Of a DNA stretch of 10,355 nt, positions 5,865-10,355 are shown in pieces; within the stretch, counting starts at the first letter, position 1, and each line of letters opens with the position of its first letter. The DNA comes from Flavobacterium sp. (lineage in GTDB: Bacteria > Bacteroidota > Bacteroidia > Flavobacteriales > Flavobacteriaceae). The DNA is taken from positions 1 through 10,355 of the forward strand of contig JAIXTU010000332.1 of the NCBI GenBank assembly GCA_027483785.1. Direction: 5' to 3'. The notes under the pieces were generated by a model. The model did not search any database. It was not told where the DNA came from and was given only the letters and a program-made list of their open reading frames with translations. Both the position numbers and the translations under genes were made by a program.

Positions 5865-7124
5865 ATGAGACTTAAGTGGTGCACCTTTCTTTTACTGCTA
5901 CTCTCTTTTCAAGCGTTTGCACAACCAACGCAAGAAGAGCTGCAACGTCGCAAAGAACAACTGCAGCGCGAAATTCAGGAACAAGAAGAGTTACTGAATT
6001 CGCAAAATAAAAAGCAAAAGTCGGTTGCCACACTCATTGCGCAACAAACCGAAAAAATCAAGTTGCGTGAAAAGCTTATCAATACGACCGAGAAACAAGC
6101 CAAGATATTGAAGAACGACATGTACCTCAATCAGTTGGCAATCAACAAACTCAATCGCGATCTCGACGATTTAAAAGCCGATTACGCCGAAATGATTCGC
6201 AAATCGTACAAGAGTCGTTCAGAACAGAGTCGCGCTATGTTTTTACTTTCGTCGGAAAATTTTCTTCAAGCATACAAACGCGCGCAGTACATGAAGCAAT
6301 ACGCCTCGTACCGCAAAATGCAAGCCGAAGAAATTAGAGAAAAAACATCAAAACTGCAGCAGTTCAATACAGTTCTCGACGATCAGAAAAAGCAAAAACA
6401 AGATCTGCTCACAGAACAGCAAAAAGAACGCGAAGCCTTGGAAAAAGAACGTTTAGAGCAAGAGCGTTTGGTGAATTCCATTAAAAAAGACAAAAAGAAA
6501 ATCATTGCCGAAATCAAGAAAAAGCAGCAAGAATCGCGCGCAATCGACCGAAAAATCGACAATTTAATCAAAGCGGCAATTGCCGAAGCGAACAAAAAAG
6601 CTGCTGCTGCAAACAAAAAAGCAAACCCAACCAAAGTTACCGCAGCCGAAACGCGCAAAACCGAAACCGCTACAAAAATTGTACTTACGCCCGAAGCAAA
6701 ACTCGTATCCGATAACTTTAAAGCCAACAAAGGAAAACTTCCTTGGCCTGTAGAGCGCGGAACGGTAAGTTTGCGTTACGGCGATCAGCCACACCCAATC
6801 TATAAAGGGCTAACCGTACACTGCAGCGGCGTTGAAATCACAACCGATTCGGGTGCCAACGCAAGAGCCGTATATGGCGGAACAGTGTACAGCGTCATTG
6901 TAATTTCGCCCGTAAATAAAGCGGTCATGATTCAGCACGGAGATTTCTTTACAGTATATCAAAACCTCAGCAGCGTTAGTGTGAGCAAAGGCGACAAAGT
7001 GAGCACCAAACAAAGCATCGGGAAAATCCGAACCAACGGCGACACGGGCAAAACCACCCTAAAGTTCATGATTTCGCAAAACAGCACCTACGCTAATCCG
7101 GCAAGTTGGTTGTATAATATGTAA
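5865..7124 (+). CDS. EnvC-family murein hydrolase activator with degenerate LytM/M23 domain
   Basis: The 419-residue protein has a signal peptide (1-19, cut after Ala-Phe-Ala) and a long charged coiled coil (about 22-110 and 150-245) rich in Gln, Glu and Lys. An Ala/Lys linker (240-270) leads to a C-terminal M23/LytM-like domain (about 290-419). The zinc ligands of active M23 peptidases appear to be lost. The His-x-x-x-Asp position reads Cys320 and Glu324, the usual Tyr-x-His-Leu is Tyr-Gln-Asn-Leu (Asn367), and the His-Leu-His position is Thr398-Leu-Lys400. Coiled coil plus dead LytM is the hallmark of EnvC, which activates amidases that split septal peptidoglycan during division. The protein is therefore probably a regulator rather than a hydrolase. 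It is the last gene of the operon and is followed by the structured intergenic element. Confidence 0.87.
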   Translation: MRLKWCTFLLLLLSFQAFAQPTQEELQRRKEQLQREIQEQEELLNSQNKKQKSVATLIAQQTEKIKLREKLINTTEKQAKILKNDMYLNQLAINKLNRDLDDLKADYAEMIRKSYKSRSEQSRAMFLLSSENFLQAYKRAQYMKQYASYRKMQAEEIREKTSKLQQFNTVLDDQKKQKQDLLTEQQKEREALEKERLEQERLVNSIKKDKKKIIAEIKKKQQESRAIDRKIDNLIKAAIAEANKKAAAANKKANPTKVTAAETRKTETATKIVLTPEAKLVSDNFKANKGKLPWPVERGTVSLRYGDQPHPIYKGLTVHCSGVEITTDSGANARAVYGGTVYSVIVISPVNKAVMIQHGDFFTVYQNLSSVSVSKGDKVSTKQSIGKIRTNGDTGKTTLKFMISQNSTYANPASWLYNM

Positions 7125-7131
7125 TTTTTTT

Positions 7132-7268
7132 GGGCGTTCCGGCGGCTAAATTCATAACGCTTCGCAGACACATAATCTTCACAGCCGCCGTCAGGCTGTT
7201 CACTTCAATCTATTTTGCGCCGTAAGCGGCAGCGCAAAACAGGATTTTCGTTTCCATCCTTAACGCGG
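7132..7268 (+). repeat. Structured intergenic repeat-like element, possible RNA
   Basis: The element opens with GGGCGTTCC and ends with ATCCTTAACGCGG. The ends can close a stem (GCGTT 7134-7138 with AACGC 7262-7266). Inside are an 8-bp stem of 7140-7147 with 7183-7190, an 8-bp stem TTTTGCGC (7213-7220) with GCGCAAAA (7232-7239) extended by AATC/GATT (7207-7210 with 7243-7246), and a small AGGAT/ATCCT pair (7241-7245 with 7256-7260). The order of motifs (GGGCGTT, a GC stem, GTCAGGCT, CACTTCAATC, a hairpin, AGGATTTTC, ATCC, TAACGCG) resembles a recurrent intergenic element I recall from flavobacterial genomes. I cannot verify copy number here. The strand given is the one on which the motif reads as remembered. 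Confidence 0.55.
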
Positions 7269-7332
7269 AAAATCGAGACAGGCGTGCGTGCGTGAAAAGA
7301 CGTTTGTTTTTTGAAATCAAAGACTTCAAAAC

Positions 7333-7367
7333 AAAAAACCCCAACAATCTTATTCAGATTATTGGGG
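7333..7367 (-). terminator. Rho-independent terminator of the bacilliredoxin gene
   Basis: On the - strand CCCCAATAATCT, a GAATA loop and AGATTGTTGGGG form a 12-bp stem. It is fully paired if one U-G wobble is allowed, and is followed at once by six T residues (complement of 7333-7338). It begins about 20 nt after the stop codon at 7388. Read on the + strand the wobble becomes a C-A mismatch and no T-run follows, so the signal clearly points leftward. Confidence 0.88.
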
Positions 7368-7387
7368 CTTAAACGAATCTCAGCGGA

Positions 7388-7798
7388 TTAGCAAAACTGC
7401 GAATACGCGTCTTGTAAGTTTTCTGCGATCATCTCTGCCGGTCTGCCTTCAATATGATGACGCTCTAACATGTGAACCAACTCTCCGTCTTTAAACAAAG
7501 CGATGCTCGGCGACGATGGTGGGAACGGAAACATGTGCTGGCGTGCAGCATCAACTGCTTCGCGATCAACGCCAGCGAAAACAGTAACCAACTGATCGGG
7601 CTTCTTTGCCGCACCAAGACTGTGCTTTGCGCCCGGGCGTGCATTTCGAGCCGCACAACCACAAACCGAATTGACAACTACCAAAGTAGTTCCGGGTGCT
7701 GCAAGGATATTATTTACTTCATCGGCGGTATATAATTCGCGAAAACCGGCATCAGCCAATTCTTTTCGCATGGGTAAAACCATTTCTTCAGGATACAT
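7388..7798 (-). CDS. BrxA/BrxB family bacilliredoxin (YphP/YqiW family)
   Basis: A thioredoxin-fold protein of 136 residues, the usual family length. The Cys46-Gly-Cys48 motif follows a strand (Thr-Leu-Val-Val-Val-Asn-Ser-Val) and precedes a helix, as in bacilliredoxins, which use a Cys-x-Cys pair to remove bacillithiol from oxidised proteins. Other family features visible are Arg-Gln-His-Met-Phe-Pro-Phe-Pro-Pro-Ser-Ser-Pro-Ser near residues 86-98, which contains the cis-Pro loop, and His-x-x-Glu-Gly-Arg near 114-118. A third cysteine is the final residue (136). The role would be cytoplasmic thiol repair, if this organism makes bacillithiol or a relative, which the window does not show. It is the last gene of the leftward unit, with its own probable promoter and a strong terminator. 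Confidence 0.92.
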   Translation of the reverse strand: MYPEEMVLPMRKELADAGFRELYTADEVNNILAAPGTTLVVVNSVCGCAARNARPGAKHSLGAAKKPDQLVTVFAGVDREAVDAARQHMFPFPPSSPSIALFKDGELVHMLERHHIEGRPAEMIAENLQDAYSQFC

Positions 7799-7817
7799 AG
7801 TACTTGTTTTTAGAATG

Positions 7818-7825
7818 CAAATTTA
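7818..7825 (-). promoter_or_regulatory. Probable -7 promoter element before the bacilliredoxin gene
   Basis: The - strand reads TAAATTTG, an exact TAnnTTTG match, 19 nt before the ATG at 7798. No TTG occurs at the usual 17-23 bp upstream spacing; only a T-rich stretch is there, so the -33 element is weak. The motif directly abuts the 3' side of a small hairpin (7826-7840). Confidence 0.45.
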
Positions 7826-7840
7826 CCGCTAAACAAGCGG
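7826..7840 (-). other. Small inverted repeat between lycopene cyclase and bacilliredoxin genes
   Basis: CCGCT, a 5-nt loop and AGCGG form a perfect 5-bp stem. It lies 30 nt after the cyclase stop and touches the TAAATTTG element. No T-run follows on the - strand, so it is at best a weak terminator; it could be a binding site over the promoter spacer. Confidence 0.3.
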
Positions 7841-7869
7841 ATAAAAAACGCTACAATCATAAACTTTTC

Positions 7870-9045
7870 TTATCGTTGATGAGGCTTTGGCGATAATCCG
7901 AGCAGCCGGCGAAACACTGCGGAAACAAAAGGCCACTTCGGACACGACCAAAACACCCGCAACTCTTCGGTAAATCGTGTTTCTTCATCCAAAAACTTCA
8001 AGATAAGAGCAGCAGGTAACTTTTTAAAAAGCGATGCAAAAACCGCGTTTCCCAATTCGTTATTGCGGTAAAGTACATCTACAAACAGCAAATCATAAAA
8101 CCAAAATCGGTTAAAATAGCGGAGTTTTCGCAGATCGTAGTCACTGTGTAAGTGTTGTACAAGCGATTTCGCCTTCTTTCTAGACGAGCTAAAAGTAAAT
8201 CCAGTACTCGCTTTGGTCCAACCACCAGCCGAACCGATGTACGCCACGTGTTTTGAATTTTTATTCCAAAACGGATAACAGCTCATCGGAATGGCTCCTT
8301 GCTCCGTTTCGTAAACCTCGTAATCAAAAATACGCCGCTGCTTCAAATACGTTTTTATCGAATCGGTGTACACATGGTCGGCAACAATTTCCGGAGAGAA
8401 GTACGTAAATTCAAACAGTGCTTCGGTGTTCGAAAAGGGCAAGACGTACATAAAACGTGTATTTCCGTCTTGCGGTAAATCAAAATCCATAAACGTGAGT
8501 GCGTTTGGATCGATTAACGGCTCTTTCGTTCGAATCTTCCAACCAATAAAATGCTGCCAGAGCATTGGGTATTTGGTTTGGTGTGCTGTTTCCTGATTGT
8601 GAAAAACCGAAACAAACAACTTTTTGCAATTGTAAACCGAGGTTTCTGTTCGCACAACTACCCCATTTGCAGACTCGTTATGGTTTTCGTATCGTTCTAG
8701 CTTATAGGTTACTATTCCGGATTTTTCGAACTTCTGCTTAAGCGAGGTGTAAAAAGCTGCCGATTCGACCGTTTTGTATGTATACGGATGCAGCGCTACG
8801 GTGGTTTTAAAATCTGCGGCAGCGAAAATGGCATGATCCCAATACTGAGCCGCAATTTTATCAAACTTACCTTTTCCACTTTCCCAAAAACTCCAGGTAC
8901 GATCGTTCGAATTTTTGGAAACGGCTTCCAGTATTAAGATTCGTTGCTGATCAAACCGTTTAGACTTGAGCATTTCGTCGACGGTAAGTAAGGTCGATAA
9001 ACCGCCGCCGATAAAGATATAATCGTAATAACTAATTGTTTCCAT
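7870..9045 (-). CDS. crtY: Lycopene beta-cyclase, CrtY type
   Basis: Predicted to cyclise the ends of lycopene to beta-ionone rings, the step leading to beta-carotene and xanthophylls such as zeaxanthin; it works at the inner membrane with bound flavin. At 391 residues it is of normal length. The N terminus has the dinucleotide-binding strand and Gly13-Gly-Gly15-Leu-Ser-Thr18, with Glu40 ending the second strand. Family landmarks follow: Asp-Arg-Thr-Trp-Ser-Phe-Trp-Glu (48-55), Met-Asp-Phe-Asp-Leu-Pro-Gln (186-192), Val-Leu-Pro-Phe-Ser (201-205), Phe-Glu-Phe-Thr (211-214, the expected catalytic Glu212), Gly-Ala-Ile-Pro-Met (250-254) and Gly-Ser-Ala-Gly-Gly-Trp-Thr-Lys (271-278). The third glycine of the usual GxGxxG is Thr18. 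I prefer ATG 9043-9045 over the TTG one codon earlier; it overlaps the receptor stop as TGATG, which indicates translational coupling. Confidence 0.93.
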   Translation of the reverse strand: METISYYDYIFIGGGLSTLLTVDEMLKSKRFDQQRILILEAVSKNSNDRTWSFWESGKGKFDKIAAQYWDHAIFAAADFKTTVALHPYTYKTVESAAFYTSLKQKFEKSGIVTYKLERYENHNESANGVVVRTETSVYNCKKLFVSVFHNQETAHQTKYPMLWQHFIGWKIRTKEPLIDPNALTFMDFDLPQDGNTRFMYVLPFSNTEALFEFTYFSPEIVADHVYTDSIKTYLKQRRIFDYEVYETEQGAIPMSCYPFWNKNSKHVAYIGSAGGWTKASTGFTFSSSRKKAKSLVQHLHSDYDLRKLRYFNRFWFYDLLFVDVLYRNNELGNAVFASLFKKLPAALILKFLDEETRFTEELRVFWSCPKWPFVSAVFRRLLGLSPKPHQR

Positions 9046-10355
9046 CAATCTAGAATATAGCGCATACCGACAAAAAACCGACGGCCTTGATTTTGAGCAT
9101 AAATGTAAGAAGGATCGAACGAAAGCGCGTACGGATTATCGGGCGTTGGCAAAATATTTCCTTGCGGATCGGTTTGTACGTTCGTATCAAACGGATCATT
9201 TGCTCGAGCAATTAGAAACGGTGTGTGTTTATCTGGGCGGAAATCAAACATGTTTTTTATTCCGCCGATCACGGTAAAGTGCTTCGCGAAGGTAAACGCC
9301 AATTGAACGTTCTGTAGCGAGTAAACCGGCGAATATTCTGGCCGCGGATCGAGTGGGCCAAGTAGTGGTAAACGCATCGGGCCAACAACCGTTGCTGTGT
9401 AGTCTAGGTTTAGTTTTGTTGTTACCGGAAAACTAACAGTTGCTACGCCCGACCACGATTCGGTAAGCACAGGAGTACGAGTGACACCGTCTTGCCGATT
9501 TTTAACATCCATAAAAGTAGCTCCGAGATTCACGCGTGTTTTATTCGGAAATACCGCATCGAAAGTCAGATTAACACCAGCTGTTCGCGAAAAGCCGTTC
9601 AAATTTTTGTATATAACCTGATTGGGGTTGGTGTCGTAATCAGCGATAATTGCATTAGTAAAATAGGTGTACCAAGTATTTGCTTCTGCGGAAAGCAAAT
9701 GTCCGGAACTGAGGTAAAATTTCTTACTGTAATTGAGCGTCGCATTCCAAGACGATTCTGGTTTTAAATCTTCCAAAATAAGTACTTCTCGAGCACCCGT
9801 TAATGCCGCATGATCTTCCGAAAACAAATTAACAACACGAAATCCTTTTCCGGCATTCAAACGCACAATCTGATTCGCAGGCAGTTCGAATTTGTACGCA
9901 ACTCGCGGTGTGAAGATCAAACCGTGAGCGCTGTTGTAATCGGTTCTCGCGCCAAGCAAAAGCGAATTCTTATCGTCGAACTGAATTAAATCTTGCACAA
10001 AAACCGACGGAATGTGCATAATGTCGGCAGTTGGAGTAACCGTAGTATTGTCGTTGTATCGTTGGTAACGATAGGCCGCTCCAAATAAAAAGGAATGCTT
10101 CTTTAAAACAAATTCTTTGGTAAGCTGTGTAAACGCAATTTGCTGATCGGCGAGGTAAAAAACCGTTCCATAAACCGAATTTTGATGGTGTGAAGTGTAC
10201 GAAAATCGCAAATCGCTTCCATGTAAAAAGTTCGATTTATAACCTCCAAAAAGCTCAAAGCGTGACGTGTAAATCGACTCTCCATAAATCACATCGCCGC
10301 CTCGGAAGCTATCGTTCCAACGTAAATCGCCGCCCCAGCGATCTTCATACAAATA
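9045..10355 (-). CDS. TonB-dependent outer-membrane receptor, C-terminal part (partial)
   Basis: The gene continues beyond the right edge of the window; 436 residues of the C-terminal barrel are visible, ending at TGA 9045-9047. The apparent start near 10352 is a TTG inside the frame, since the codon before it is also open. The sequence is rich in alternating aromatic/polar beta strands. It opens with a Glu-Asp-Arg-Trp-Gly-Gly segment and a Tyr-Gly-Glu-Ser-Ile-Tyr-Thr-Ser-Arg-Phe-Glu strand. Later it has Gly-Ile-Lys-Asn-Met-Phe-Asp-Phe, the common near-terminal receptor motif, and finishes with Arg-Arg-Phe-Phe-Val-Gly-Met-Arg-Tyr. This fits the FepA/BtuB-like (COG4771) barrel. The plug domain and TonB box are outside the window, so the ligand (siderophore, metal chelate, vitamin or other) cannot be inferred. 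Lycopene cyclase is translationally coupled downstream. Confidence 0.9.
   Translation of the reverse strand, partial: YLYEDRWGGDLRWNDSFRGGDVIYGESIYTSRFELFGGYKSNFLHGSDLRFSYTSHHQNSVYGTVFYLADQQIAFTQLTKEFVLKKHSFLFGAAYRYQRYNDNTTVTPTADIMHIPSVFVQDLIQFDDKNSLLLGARTDYNSAHGLIFTPRVAYKFELPANQIVRLNAGKGFRVVNLFSEDHAALTGAREVLILEDLKPESSWNATLNYSKKFYLSSGHLLSAEANTWYTYFTNAIIADYDTNPNQVIYKNLNGFSRTAGVNLTFDAVFPNKTRVNLGATFMDVKNRQDGVTRTPVLTESWSGVATVSFPVTTKLNLDYTATVVGPMRLPLLGPLDPRPEYSPVYSLQNVQLAFTFAKHFTVIGGIKNMFDFRPDKHTPFLIARANDPFDTNVQTDPQGNILPTPDNPYALSFDPSYIYAQNQGRRFFVGMRYILD

Larger units (their letters stand above)
7125..7387. other. 263-nt intergenic region between the converging units
   Basis: No credible protein gene is present. 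From left to right it holds a T7 run just after the EnvC stop (7125-7131), a structured repeat-like element (7132-7268), a short GTGC microrepeat (7281-7294), an AT-rich imperfect hairpin (about 7303-7335) and the terminator of the leftward unit (7333-7367). Confidence 0.8.

Noticed and set aside
6383..6794. Hydrophobic - strand frames opposite the EnvC coiled coil
   Set aside because: The apparent membrane segments arise from reading Lys/Glu-rich codons backwards; there is no start context or supporting homology.
7281..7294. GC-rich microrepeat of GTGC units
   Set aside because: Only about three short units in one stretch; too short to call a functional repeat.
7303..7335. AT-rich imperfect hairpin as a + strand terminator for the EnvC operon
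   Set aside because: The stem needs a 2-nt bulge, the loop is 9 nt, it is not GC-stabilised, and no T-run follows it on the + strand.
7472..7735. + strand frame of 87 codons across the bacilliredoxin gene
   Set aside because: Antisense to a clear CGC-motif bacilliredoxin; no recognisable feature of its own.
9046..9048. TTG start for lycopene cyclase, giving one extra N-terminal methionine
   Set aside because: An ATG follows immediately and overlaps the receptor stop by one base, a common coupling arrangement.

Overview
The window looks like a chromosomal segment of a Bacteroidetes, most likely Flavobacteriia. The evidence is the gene content (DUF4292 lipoprotein, EnvC-type activator, SusC-era TonB-dependent receptor style, CrtY-type lycopene cyclase, BrxA/B bacilliredoxin), the weak Shine-Dalgarno sequences, and two intergenic matches to the TAnnTTTG -7 promoter element of this phylum. 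No tRNA, rRNA, IS element or CRISPR array was seen.

Region 1 (1-308) is the 3' end of a polysaccharide/oligosaccharide flippase on the + strand. Region 2 (339-2289) is an apparent insertion on the - strand: a secreted two-lobed retropepsin-like aspartic protease with a C-terminal PDZ domain, and upstream of it a 131-residue protein of unknown function with a good promoter. A perfect 24-bp palindrome lies between them. In related bacteria, as I recall, the flippase gene usually sits directly before dut, so these two genes probably interrupt an ancestral cluster.

Region 3 (2290-7124) is a compact + strand operon: dut, a sugar-phosphate nucleotidyltransferase with a left-handed beta-helix tail, a secreted TPR protein, a DUF4292 lipoprotein and an EnvC-family murein hydrolase activator with a zinc-less LytM domain. 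Gaps are -1 to 11 nt. Except for dut, the genes point to cell-envelope building: sugar-nucleotide supply, an outer-membrane-side lipoprotein and control of septal peptidoglycan cleavage.

Region 4 (7125-7387) has no protein gene. It holds a roughly 137-nt structured repeat-like element with a closing stem and internal hairpins, followed by a strong rho-independent terminator serving the leftward transcription unit.

Region 5 (7388-10355) reads leftward: a TonB-dependent receptor (5' end outside the window), a lycopene beta-cyclase translationally coupled to it through a TGATG overlap, and, behind its own probable promoter, a BrxA/BrxB bacilliredoxin ending at the terminator. The cyclase would make beta-type carotenoids in the membrane; the bacilliredoxin would reduce mixed disulfides on cytoplasmic proteins. 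The functional link of both to the receptor is not obvious.
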